Position numbers and translations under genes: made by a program
Assembly (NCBI GenBank): GCA_947476825.1
Contig: CANJRV010000012.1
Span: forward strand, 1 to 45,328
Direction of reading: 5' to 3'
Origin: Bacteroidota bacterium
GTDB taxonomy: Bacteria; Bacteroidota; Bacteroidia; Chitinophagales; Chitinophagaceae
DNA length: 45,328 bases
Part shown: positions 8,358 through 16,384 of the stretch, piece by piece
Layout of the letters: every line of letters starts with the position of its first letter
Numbering within the stretch: the stretch's first letter is position 1
Notes under the pieces: model-generated
What the model was told of the DNA's origin: nothing
The model's input: only the letters and a program-made list of their open reading frames with translations
The model's database searches: none

Positions 8358-9039
8358 TTATTTTTTTTCACCTTTAAGTGTTTTTAAAAGTAGTTGGGCA
8401 ACAGCTTCTGATGATGCAGGATTTTGACCTGTGATTAATAAACCATCTTGTTTTACATACGATGTCCAATCACTTGCCTTCATATAATGTGCACCATTTT
8501 TAAGTTCATCTTCTAATAAAAACGGTACTATTTTAGTTAGTTTTACTGCTTCCTCTTCAGAATTTGAAAAACTAGTCAGGTGTTTTCCTTTCACTAGCGG
8601 TTCTCCATTTTCTGCTTTTACATGAACTAAAGCAGCCGGTGCGTGGCATACAAAAGCAATCGGTTTTTGATGATTATAAAAGTTTTCAATTAATTGAATC
8701 CGAATCATTTGCTAAATCCCATAATGGACCATGTCCACCAGGATAAAAAACAGCGTCATAATCTTGGTATTTTATGTCACTCAGTTTAACGGTGTTTGCT
8801 ACTTTATCCATAGTAGTTTCATCTTTATAATATCTCGAAGTGGCAGAAGTTTGCGCATCAGCCAATTCACTTTTTGGGTCAACAGGTGGTTGTCCGCCTT
8901 TTGGTGATGCGATAGTTATTTCAGCACCAGCATCCGCTAAAACATAATAAGGGGCTGCAAATTCTTCTACCCAAAATCCTGTTTTTTCACCAGAATTTCC
9001 TAGTTCGCTGTGGGAAGTTAATACGATTAATATTTTCAT
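8358..9039 (-). pseudogene. DJ-1/PfpI family protein (type 1 glutamine amidotransferase-like), frameshifted
   Basis: Two overlapping frames together make one normal protein of about 225 residues. The first (9039 to 8686) gives MKILIVLTSHSELGNSGEKT through DAVFYPGGHGPLWDLANDSD and stops. The second (entered near 8695, ending 8358) resumes with QLIENFYNHQKPIAFVCHAPAALV, which carries the nucleophile Cys. Relatives are glyoxalase III/deglycase or chaperone-like enzymes. The frame is lost at 8689-8700. Restoring one extra TTCAA unit there would give NDSDSIQLIENF, the expected family sequence, so a 5-base slippage deletion is the simplest explanation; a sequencing error is possible. Everything else is intact, so the break is recent. 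It is the first gene of the ALDH-SOUL operon. Confidence 0.85.
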
Positions 9040-9400
9040 TTTTTTAAGATTGGTTTATAAATTATTTGGTGCTTTTTGTTGCGGAATTATTTTTATGAGG
9101 AAGTAATTGTACAACAGCACAAAGGTCAGTTACCTGCGTGTCTGAAGCCTTACGCAATTAATGTCAAGAGTTATATCATTCACACACAACCTATGTAGGT
9201 TGCAATGGGGTAAAATATTGTGAGATATAATTTATATCAACAAGGTAGAAGCACTTATCCGCATGGACATACTTTTATAAGTTGAAAAGATGTACATGTG
9301 CTATCCACATTTTCTTTTCTAAAAAAAAATAGGGAAATGAATTTAGATAGATTTATTTGAGTGGCAAATATAGGAGCCAAACTTTGGCGTGTAGCGTATA
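9040..9400. other. Upstream region of the electrophile-stress operon
   Basis: About 360 bases with no ORF. It includes a perfect palindrome CAACCTATGTAGGTTG at 9187-9202 (7-bp arms), about 150 bases before the DJ-1 start, which could be an operator. CCAAACTTTGG (9377-9387) is another short palindrome. No regulator gene lies alongside. Confidence 0.4.
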
Positions 9401-9640
9401 CTACCAATCATGTTTAGCAATTACAATACTTACATACGTTTTATAATCACCGCCAACATTTCTTCTGGCAAAGCCAATGCCAATATCAACTAGGGAAGCG
9501 TTCCATTGCTCCAAACCAAGCAAGTGCTTTCTATGTCCTAATGAAGGTTGACCTTCGTCTATTAGTAGTGTTGCTATAGTACTTTCTCCATCTTCCATTC
9601 CCGCAGCGATGGATTCAAAATTATTTTCATTTTTATGTTT
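9401..9640 (-). pseudogene. CAP/SCP-domain protein, C-terminal remnant
   Basis: The frame encodes the back half of a CAP (SCP/PR-1-like) domain: NNFESIAAGMEDGESTIATL, then LIDEGQPSLGHRKHLLGLEQ, then VDIGIGFARRN and YKTYVSIVIAKHDW. These match the ENIAAG, GHRxxLL and final-strand motifs of bacterial CAP proteins, which are normally secreted. The first half of the domain, with its HN..R start and signal peptide, is absent. Upstream the frame runs into a GC-rich repeat array and has no credible ATG (only a GTG inside the repeat at 9700). I judge it a truncated gene whose break point coincides with the repeat array. Confidence 0.75.
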
Positions 9641-9655
9641 TGTCCGATGGTTCAG

Positions 9656-9866
9656 CACTGCTCCCCAATGATTTTGTATTGCTCCCCGACGGTTTTGCAC
9701 TGCTCCTCAACGGCTGGGGAGCAGTGCAAAACGCTTGCTTTTTTATTTTTAACCGTTCTGTATTGCTTCCCAACCGTTGGGAAGCATTCACCAATGCTTG
9801 TGTACTACTCACCAATGGTAGGGGAGTGCTTCGCAACGGTTGCGCAAAAATGCAAAACGGAATTGC
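9656..9866. repeat. Array of GC-rich 21-bp repeats and nested hairpins
   Basis: Three tandem, imperfect 21-base units start at 9656, 9677 and 9698 (consensus YAYTGCTCCCCAACGGTTTTG). The third folds back perfectly: TTTTGCACTGCTCC (9693-9706) pairs with GGAGCAGTGCAAAA (9718-9731). A second perfect hairpin, TGCTTCCCAA (9764-9773) with TTGGGAAGCA (9777-9786), follows, then decayed units to about 9866. It is much richer in G+C than the surroundings. It is a non-coding repeat; its translations in several frames are spurious. Confidence 0.8.
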
Positions 9867-9956
9867 GGGGCGGTAGATTGTATACAATTGTTATGTAATT
9901 GGTTTTGACTTATTGCACATTCATGAAATGTTAGTTGCTAATAGTTTCGAATTCTT

Positions 9957-11111
9957 TCATAGCAACTTCTTCAAATTACGCACAGCATTCAAAATAGTTT
10001 CTTCTTTTTTTGCAAAACAAAATCTCAATAAATTATCGCTCTTGGTTTGCGCATGAAATGCACTAACGGGAATACTGGCAACCCCCATATTTTTTGTCAA
10101 CCAAATGGCAAATTCTTTGTCGGGCATATCACTTATTTTATCATAAGCTACTAGTTGAAAATAACTGCCACTGGCAGGTTGAATTACCGTGAAAGGCAAT
10201 GCACTTATTTGATCTAAAAAGAAATCTCTTTTGTGTTGAAAGAAGGCGGGCAATTGCAAATACTCTTCTTCATGCTGCAAAAATTCTGCAAGTGCTACCT
10301 GCATGGGTGTATTGCAACTAAAGCTTTCGAACTGATGTATTTTTCTAAATTCTGCCATCCAATTTTCTGGAGCGATGCAATAACCCATTTTCCATCCTGT
10401 AGTATGAAATACTTTTCCGAATGAAAAAATAACAAAACTTCTTGCCAATAATGAAGGATATTTTAATACCGATTCATGCACCAATCCATCCATGGTAATA
10501 TGTTCATACACTTCATCACTGATGATAAAAATATTGGTTCCACTAGTCAATTTATCCAACTGCTCCATATCCTCTTTTGTCCATACATAACCAGTAGGAT
10601 TGTGCGGTGTATTTATAATAATGGCTTTGGTTTTAGAAGTAATGGCTTGTTGTACCAATTCCCAATCGATCGAATAGGTAGGAAAACGTAAGGGTACACA
10701 AATAGCTTTTGCGCCATTCATTTCGATATTCGGAATATACGAATCATACGCAGGCTCCAATACGATCACTTCATCCAATGGTTGCAGTATAGTTGTTAGG
10801 GCAGTATATATGGCATAGGTACCACCAGGTGTGATGGTTATTTCTGTATCAGGATGTATAGAAGTGTTATATAATTTATCCACTTTTTTCGCCAAAGCAT
10901 TTCTTAATGCAGGTATCCCAATCATAGGCGCATATTGGTTATTGCCGTCTTGCATGGCTTTCGATACAAGCGAAATTAATGTACTAGAAATAGGATAATC
11001 TGGAAATCCTTGTGATAGATTAATGGCATTATGTTCCGTTGCCAATCCACTCATAATGGAAAAAATATTGGTAGCAATATTTGGCAATTTAGAGGTGATG
11101 GATAAGGACAT
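9957..11111 (-). CDS. PLP-dependent aminotransferase, methionine/kynurenine type (YbdL-like)
   Basis: 384 residues, fold type I class I/II aminotransferase. The motifs are intact: GGTYAIYTAL (96-105), NTPHNPTGYVW with the cofactor-contacting Asn at 171, SDEVYEH (198-204) with the Asp that contacts the pyridine nitrogen, and the Schiff-base lysine at 233 in SFGKVFHTTGWKMGY. The C-terminal LLRFCFAKKEE holds the carboxylate-binding Arg. The SFGKxxHxTGWKxGY pattern and length are closest to E. coli YbdL (methionine aminotransferase) and kynurenine aminotransferases. It could close the methionine salvage cycle (KMTB to Met), but substrate choice is inferred. It is the last gene of a four-gene minus-strand run, 16 bases after the guanylyltransferase. 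Confidence 0.88.
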   Translation of the reverse strand: MSLSITSKLPNIATNIFSIMSGLATEHNAINLSQGFPDYPISSTLISLVSKAMQDGNNQYAPMIGIPALRNALAKKVDKLYNTSIHPDTEITITPGGTYAIYTALTTILQPLDEVIVLEPAYDSYIPNIEMNGAKAICVPLRFPTYSIDWELVQQAITSKTKAIIINTPHNPTGYVWTKEDMEQLDKLTSGTNIFIISDEVYEHITMDGLVHESVLKYPSLLARSFVIFSFGKVFHTTGWKMGYCIAPENWMAEFRKIHQFESFSCNTPMQVALAEFLQHEEEYLQLPAFFQHKRDFFLDQISALPFTVIQPASGSYFQLVAYDKISDMPDKEFAIWLTKNMGVASIPVSAFHAQTKSDNLLRFCFAKKEETILNAVRNLKKLL

Positions 11112-11127
11112 TTTTACGTAGTTTTTG

Positions 11128-12210
11128 TTATAGAAATTTATCGCCTTTGTTGCGTTTTACTTCAGCAACATAATCTTTAATTTGTTGCTCTCTATTTCTT
11201 TCACAAATTAAAAGCACATCATCTGTATCTACTACGATAAAATTTTCGAGTCCTTGTAGTACAACCAATTTTTTATCGGGTGCTTTTATCATACATTGAG
11301 AGGCATCCACTATCATCACATTTTTTCCAAACACGGCATTTCCTAAATAATCTTTTTCCGCATTGTCGTAGGCACTATTCCATGTACCTAAGTCACACCA
11401 ACCAAAATAGGAAGGCACCACATGCACATTCTTTGCTTTTTCCATGATGCCATAATCGATAGAAATATTGGTGCATTGCGGATATACTTTTTCAATATCA
11501 GGATATTCATTCGGTGTGTTGTAAGAATTGACTTGCGCAAACACATCATTCATTTCTGGTAAATATTTATGCAGTTCGCTTAAAATAGTTTTCACATTCC
11601 AAACAAAAATACCAGCATTCCAAAGAAAATCGCCACTGCGAATAAATGTTTCTGCTAATTCATGCGAAGGCTTTTCAGTGAATGTTTTTACTTGATAAAA
11701 GCGATCTATATTTTTATTCGTATCAAATTGAATATAGCCATAACCAGTGTCGGGTCGAGTAGGTTTGATACCCAAAGTAACCAATACATTATTTCTACTT
11801 ACAAAATCTAATGCATCTATGATATCTCTTTCAAATTTTCTGTCATCAAAAATCAAATGATCTGCAGGACTCATGATAATATTTGCATCTGGATTTAAGG
11901 CGAATAATTTATGTGCAATATAAGCGGCACAAGGTGCTGTATTTTTACGAGATGGCTCACTCAAAATATTTTCATCGGTAATATCAGGTAATTGATCTTT
12001 AAGCGTTGGTATATAGATTTCATTGGTGATGATGAAAATATTTTCTTTCGGACAAATATTTTTAAACCTTTCATAAGTCCATTGTATTAAGGATTTACCT
12101 GTTCCTAATATGTCTAAGAATTGTTTAGGATGGTCATTTCGGCTTTCAGGCCAAAATCGGCTTCCAATACCGCCAGCCATGATGGCTACATAATTATTTT
12201 TCAAACTCAT
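11128..12210 (-). CDS. manC: Mannose-1-phosphate guanylyltransferase
   Basis: 360-residue nucleotidyltransferase that makes GDP-mannose from mannose-1-phosphate and GTP, feeding O-antigen, capsule and glycoprotein sugars. The N-terminal GTP-binding signature is clear: MAGGIGSRFWPESRNDHPKQ then FLDI. SPADHLI carries the metal-binding Asp, and FTEKPSHELAETFI, FLWNAGIFVW and WCDLGTWNS are family motifs. It stops after the left-handed helix/beta domain and lacks the C-terminal phosphomannose isomerase cupin of bifunctional ManC proteins, as is usual in Bacteroidota. It lies 43 bases downstream of ybeY on the same strand. In T9SS organisms, GDP-sugars also serve the surface A-type lipopolysaccharide. 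Confidence 0.92.
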   Translation of the reverse strand: MSLKNNYVAIMAGGIGSRFWPESRNDHPKQFLDILGTGKSLIQWTYERFKNICPKENIFIITNEIYIPTLKDQLPDITDENILSEPSRKNTAPCAAYIAHKLFALNPDANIIMSPADHLIFDDRKFERDIIDALDFVSRNNVLVTLGIKPTRPDTGYGYIQFDTNKNIDRFYQVKTFTEKPSHELAETFIRSGDFLWNAGIFVWNVKTILSELHKYLPEMNDVFAQVNSYNTPNEYPDIEKVYPQCTNISIDYGIMEKAKNVHVVPSYFGWCDLGTWNSAYDNAEKDYLGNAVFGKNVMIVDASQCMIKAPDKKLVVLQGLENFIVVDTDDVLLICERNREQQIKDYVAEVKRNKGDKFL

Positions 12211-12253
12211 ACTCTATTTATTTGTCTTTAACCACCAACTAATGTAAACAATT

Positions 12254-12718
12254 CTATTTATTATTTGATGAATTATTGTTTAGATATTTTTGCATCCAAT
12301 CATCCTCCAATTTACGGATGTTTTCTTTTTCTTTTTTTGTTTTATCGCAAAAGCCTGATAAATGTAATGCGCCATGAATGATTACCCGCAGCAATTCAGT
12401 ACTATATTTTATACCTAATGATAAAGCATTTTCTTTTACTCTATCTACACTGATATAAATATCAGCCAAGACCATCGTCGATTTTTTTTCAGACAAATCA
12501 AAGGTTATAATATCGGTTAAGGTATCATGTTGTAAATAATCGCGATTCATTTGTGCTAAAGTTTCATCCTGCACAAAATTGTAAGACAACGCGCTATTCT
12601 TTTTTGTATAGGTAAAAATGAGTTGCTGTATGAATGCACCCAATTTTCTTTTTTGTACTAATCCAGATCGTATATCTACATCTGAAAAGACGCATTTGGT
12701 AAGGTGCAATTCTTTCAT
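12254..12718 (-). CDS. ybeY: Endoribonuclease YbeY, rRNA maturation factor
   Basis: 154 residues. UPF0054 metalloprotein acting in 16S rRNA 3'-end maturation and ribosome quality control. The diagnostic segments are MNRDYLQHDTLTDIITFDLS and the metal site HGALHLSGFCDKT (His115 and His119 in this start frame). The canonical motif is HGxLHLxGyDH; here one residue is inserted and the third His is replaced by Lys (CDKT). From memory, the form GYxDKT is common in Bacteroidota homologues, so this is probably a lineage variant and not a defect. The ATG at 12718 is preferred to a TTG two codons upstream. It starts 11 bases after the Psd gene ends. Confidence 0.93.
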   Translation of the reverse strand: MKELHLTKCVFSDVDIRSGLVQKRKLGAFIQQLIFTYTKKNSALSYNFVQDETLAQMNRDYLQHDTLTDIITFDLSEKKSTMVLADIYISVDRVKENALSLGIKYSTELLRVIIHGALHLSGFCDKTKKEKENIRKLEDDWMQKYLNNNSSNNK

Positions 12719-12729
12719 GTTCAAATAAT

Positions 12730-13383
12730 TTAAAGGGTTGCAATTATACTCACGCCATTTTGAACTACATCGCCAATTTTAGCATTAATTTTTGTACCAA
12801 TAGGTAAATATAAATCTACTCTTGAACCAAATTTGATGAATCCTAATTCTTCATTTTGTACAGCGGTGTCATTCTTTTTTGAATAGGTAATAATTCTTCT
12901 TGCTACTGCACCAGCTATTTGTCGAATCAAGATGCTACATTTTTTTCCTTTGACCACAATCGTACTGCGTTCATTTTCTGTGCTCGATTTAGGATGCCAC
13001 GCCACCAAATATTTGCCTTTGTGGTATTGGACATAATCTACTACACCACTTATTGGATATCGATTTACATGTACATTCAAAGGCGACATAAAAATAGAAA
13101 CTTGCAATCGACGATCATTAAAATATTCAGTTTCATTTGTTTCTTCTATCACAACTACTTTTCCATCGCAAGGGGAGATGACCAAATCATCACCGGTTAC
13201 TTGTGTTCGGCTTGGCATTCTGAAAAACCAGAATACCCAAAACCACAACAAGCCAGAAATGGAAAGAAATGGAATCATGAGCCAAACGATGTTTGCTAAA
13301 TAAGTATATCCTAAAAAACAAATGATTGCATACAATATAGTTGCTACTATACAATACATCCAACCTTCTTTATGTAATGTCAT
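12730..13383 (-). CDS. psd: Phosphatidylserine decarboxylase family protein (proenzyme)
   Basis: 217 residues, the short archaeal/Bacteroidota-type Psd, which converts phosphatidylserine to phosphatidylethanolamine at the inner membrane. Two hydrophobic helices (about 10-30 and 35-55) anchor it. The catalytic body has SPCDGKV (Asp73), PLNVHVNRYP (His105) and GFIKFGSRVDLYLP. Self-cleavage at Gly186-Ser187 should give the pyruvoyl enzyme. The frame extends upstream to a TTG at 13428, but the ATG at 13383 gives the usual start MTLHKEG, and a -7-like CGAAAATA (13401-13408, reverse TATTTTCG) lies just upstream. It is the first gene of the psd-ybeY-manC-aminotransferase run and divergent from the aminopeptidase. 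Confidence 0.9.
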   Translation of the reverse strand: MTLHKEGWMYCIVATILYAIICFLGYTYLANIVWLMIPFLSISGLLWFWVFWFFRMPSRTQVTGDDLVISPCDGKVVVIEETNETEYFNDRRLQVSIFMSPLNVHVNRYPISGVVDYVQYHKGKYLVAWHPKSSTENERSTIVVKGKKCSILIRQIAGAVARRIITYSKKNDTAVQNEELGFIKFGSRVDLYLPIGTKINAKIGDVVQNGVSIIATL

Positions 13384-13514
13384 ATTTTTTAATTTATGTG
13401 CGAAAATAAGTGATTGATATGATTTCAAATGCTATTTATCGGAATTGCTTTTTACAAATAGAAATTAATTCGCTTTAAGTTGTAAATTCGCTACTCATCA
13501 AATTTAAAGAATAC

Positions 13515-14804
13515 ATGAAATATAATTCAATTGATCCTAAGTTGTATGCCAATAACAGACATAGATTTATTAAAAAAATGAAAGCGAATAGTATCGCTAT
13601 TTTTCATGCACATCCACAATTACCGGAGAATGGCGATGCGCAATATGCATTTAAGCAAAATAGCGAAGTGGTTTGGCTTTGCGGCATGATTCAAGAAAAA
13701 ACAATGGTTATCCTTTACCCAGATAATTTGGATCCCAATTATCGTGAGGTATTAGTGATACTTCGACCTAATGAATTACTTGAAAAATGGGAAGGACATA
13801 AATGGACAAAAGAGGAAGCGAAAAAAATGACAGGAATGAAAACAGTCATTTATTTGGATCAATTGGATGCCATGTTACATGCTTGGATTCATCAAGCAGA
13901 TACTATTTATTTGGATACGAATGAAAATGATCGAACAGATACATCCTTGCCTCGAATTGATTTGTTGTATGTGCACGAAATAATGAAACGATACCCTTTG
14001 CATCATTATGAGCGATCTGCTGTTATCATGAAAGAACTGCGTGCTATTAAAACGAAAGAGGAAATCGCTATTTTACAAGAAGCGGTAGATATAACCCACA
14101 AAGCTTTACTGCGTGTATGCAAATTCATTAAACCAGGCGTTTTTGAACATGAGATAGAAGCTGAAATTACCCATGAGTTTATTCGAAATAGAGCAACACG
14201 ACATGCCTATGGATGTATATTAGCAAGTGGAGATAATGCACGCATTTTACATTATGTTGAAAATAACCAGGCGTGTAAAAATGGGGATTTAATTTTGATG
14301 GATTTTGGTGCAGAGTATGGTAATTATTGTGCAGATCTTACACGTACAATTCCTGTAAATGGGAAGTTTACAAAAAGACAAAAAGAAATTTATGATGCTT
14401 GTTTGGCAGTTCATCTGCATGCCAAAAAAATATTAAAGCCAGGCAAGACTTGGTTGGAAATTACAGAAAGCGCAGAAATCGAAATGAATAAACAATTATT
14501 AAAGATTGGTTTATTGAATAAAGAAGATATTAAGAATGAAAGCCCTGATAATAGAGCTTGTAGAAAGTATTTTTACCATGGGCTTGGTCATCATTTAGGT
14601 ATTGACGTACATGATATTGGAACAAGAAACACACCTATAAAAGAAGGTATGGTATTTACCATTGAGCCCGGCATTTATGTAGAACAAGAAAAAATTGGTA
14701 TCCGTATTGAAAATAATTTCTGGGTTACAAAATCAGGTAATATCGATTTGTTTAGTAAAATGCCAATAACAACTGAAGAAATAGAAAAGGCAATGAAAAA
14801 ATAG
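13515..14804 (+). CDS. pepP: Xaa-Pro aminopeptidase (peptidase M24B)
   Basis: 429 residues. Metallopeptidase removing an N-terminal residue before proline. The N-terminal creatinase-like domain (about 1-170) includes QNSEVVWLCGMIQEKTMVI. The catalytic pita-bread domain contains all five metal ligands: the two Asp in LMDFGAEYGNYCADLTRT, His in FYHGLGHHLGIDVHD, Glu in FTIEPGIYV and Glu in IRIENNFWV. No signal peptide is present, so it is cytosolic. Length and motif order match E. coli PepP. It is monocistronic, with a terminator hairpin beginning 16 bases after its stop. Confidence 0.95.
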   Translation: MKYNSIDPKLYANNRHRFIKKMKANSIAIFHAHPQLPENGDAQYAFKQNSEVVWLCGMIQEKTMVILYPDNLDPNYREVLVILRPNELLEKWEGHKWTKEEAKKMTGMKTVIYLDQLDAMLHAWIHQADTIYLDTNENDRTDTSLPRIDLLYVHEIMKRYPLHHYERSAVIMKELRAIKTKEEIAILQEAVDITHKALLRVCKFIKPGVFEHEIEAEITHEFIRNRATRHAYGCILASGDNARILHYVENNQACKNGDLILMDFGAEYGNYCADLTRTIPVNGKFTKRQKEIYDACLAVHLHAKKILKPGKTWLEITESAEIEMNKQLLKIGLLNKEDIKNESPDNRACRKYFYHGLGHHLGIDVHDIGTRNTPIKEGMVFTIEPGIYVEQEKIGIRIENNFWVTKSGNIDLFSKMPITTEEIEKAMKK

Positions 14805-14820
14805 TAAACTAAATAGCATA

Positions 14821-14853
14821 AAAAAAAGCGACTGAATTTCAGTCGCTTTTTTT
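14821..14853. terminator. Bidirectional Rho-independent terminator
   Basis: A-run plus GCGACTG (14821-14834) pairs with CAGTCGC plus a T-run (14840-14853) around a short AATTT loop. It serves pepP (+) and the convergent T9SS cargo gene (-). Confidence 0.85.
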
Positions 14854-14871
14854 ATTTGTAAAGTAGTAAGA

Positions 14872-15801
14872 TTATTTCTTTTGAACTTTTCCAGTGAAAA
14901 TTAATTCGTCATTTTTAGATACTTGAACTAAATAAGTTCCAGCTGCTAATTCTTTTACAGGAATAGTGATTGTATTTACACCTTCGTGCGTGCGAACTAA
15001 AGTTTGGTTGATTAATCTGCTGTTGATGTCTAAAATTTTAACTGTAGTATTTTGTGCTTCAGTTCCAGTTACGTCAATATTGATTACATCAGATGATGGG
15101 TTAGGGTAAACACTAATGTTATTTTCGTTGATGCTTGCAGAAACAATTGCTTTTGCATTACCTTTTACGATATTGTCGCTCAATGGAGTTCCAATTACTG
15201 CAGGGTTTAATTCTGGATTACCTTCAACAATATGTTGTGTGTTTACAGTAATATCTTTTCCTAATTTAGATTGATTGTAAGTGCTTACCATCGTTCTTGT
15301 AGTTGTATTGCCAACTAATTGGAAAGACCAAGAAAAATTAGGACGGCTGTTAGCAGTGAAAGGAACTGTGTTTGTAATTTTGAAAGTACCAATTTTGATA
15401 CCATTACCTCTAGTGATAGTTACTGCATTAGAAGCATTTGCGAACGCTGCAGCAATTCTAAATTGATGGCTATTCTCATCAATTTTGCAAGAATAATTTT
15501 TTTGAGATGAAGAGAATCCTGAAAAAGAAGAGCCAGAAATGTACGAACCAGTTAATTGTCCGCCATTTACGATAGCATTGTAATCAAAATTGATACCTGC
15601 TTGTAATGAGTGGAATTGTTGCTCTGGTGCAGTCCCTGACCACTCCATCCACAAATCGAAAACAAGCGTATTCGCATTTGTTTGTGTAATGTTCTTCAAT
15701 TTGCAGGTATAGTTGCCTTCTGCAAACACGTTGAAAGTTGTCGATAAAAATAGTGCGAAAATTAGTACTACTTTAATGCTTTGGTTAAGTTGCTTTTTCA
15801 T
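14872..15801 (-). CDS. Secreted protein with T9SS type A C-terminal sorting domain
   Basis: 309 residues. Signal peptide MKKQLNQSIKVVLIFALFLS and following to about residue 28. Residues 30-190 form a beta-rich module (NANTLVFDLWMEWSG, SLQAGINFDYNAIVNGG, SFQLVGNTTTRTM) reminiscent of a cohesin-like fold, though this is weak. A linker ends in ENNISVYPNPSSDVINIDV, the start of a type A T9SS sorting domain, which finishes ELAAGTYLVQVSKNDELIFT then GKVQKK. It should be exported by Sec, then moved across the outer membrane by T9SS, and the C-terminal domain removed or anchored to A-type LPS. It is expressed from its own promoter at 15857-15889. The specific function is unknown. Confidence 0.88.
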   Translation of the reverse strand: MKKQLNQSIKVVLIFALFLSTTFNVFAEGNYTCKLKNITQTNANTLVFDLWMEWSGTAPEQQFHSLQAGINFDYNAIVNGGQLTGSYISGSSFSGFSSSQKNYSCKIDENSHQFRIAAAFANASNAVTITRGNGIKIGTFKITNTVPFTANSRPNFSWSFQLVGNTTTRTMVSTYNQSKLGKDITVNTQHIVEGNPELNPAVIGTPLSDNIVKGNAKAIVSASINENNISVYPNPSSDVINIDVTGTEAQNTTVKILDINSRLINQTLVRTHEGVNTITIPVKELAAGTYLVQVSKNDELIFTGKVQKK

Positions 15802-15856
15802 TTTGTTTAAGGTTTTATTTTTTTAATTTGTTTATCAAGAATTTTACTTGGCATTC

Positions 15857-15889
15857 CAAAGATAAAAATTTCTTTCTGTAAAATCCAAA
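15857..15889 (-). promoter_or_regulatory. Bacteroidota-type promoter of the T9SS cargo gene
   Basis: On the minus strand, TTTG (15886-15889) is separated by 21 bases from TATCTTTG (15857-15864), matching TTTG-N19/21-TAnnTTTG. The leader would be about 50 bases. Confidence 0.7.
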
Positions 15890-16384
15890 CTTATTTCTAA
15901 TTATTTATAAGATTAATTTTTATTTAATATGACATTGTGGAAAAAGTGTTAAATTGAAAAGAAAAGGTTCTTGAAAATAAGGAATCATGCGGTCTCCAAT
16001 ACAGTTCATGAACTTGTCATTATTGAAAAAGGATTCTTATAATTGTACTAAATGCACTAAAAAGCAAATCCAATTTTTTGCAAATAGCCAGCTATTTTTT
16101 AACCACAGGCGAATATTCCAAATCATTAATTTAAATTTATATGCAGTTTGTGAAAAGATTTTTTGAATGAATTGGTTAAAACAAATTTTGCAAACAATAC
16201 TTCATGACTAATTCAGTGAGATTTGAAATATGCAAAGTGCCTTAATGTATTTCAAAAAAGGAAGAAGGAATCATCCCTAAAATTAATGATCAATTTGGAT
16301 TCTAAAAGGACTTTACAATTAATGTCTGCATATCTCGAAGGCTTACAAAAAATGCACTATTTTCGGCTTTTCATCTTGCCATAT
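15890..16384. other. AT-rich divergent intergenic region
   Basis: Nearly 500 bases before the prenyltransferase. The UbiA frame is open from a TTG at 16223 with in-frame ATGs at 16286, 16322 and 16352, but this stretch lacks family similarity. TATTTTCG at 16358-16365 is a -7-like element just before the chosen ATG 16385. Nothing else recognised. Confidence 0.4.

Noticed and set aside
9633-9898. Three 78-87 codon frames on both strands over the repeat array
   Set aside because: All are low-complexity translations of the same 21-base repeats; open frames on both strands reflect lack of stops in GC-rich repeats.
12254-12718. YbeY lacking the third metal-binding His considered as a broken gene
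   Set aside because: The rest of the protein is intact, and the GYxDKT-type variant is, from memory, usual in Bacteroidota, so it is probably functional.
12919-13299. 126-codon frame antisense to the phosphatidylserine decarboxylase gene
   Set aside because: It lies wholly inside a confidently identified gene on the other strand and has no family features.
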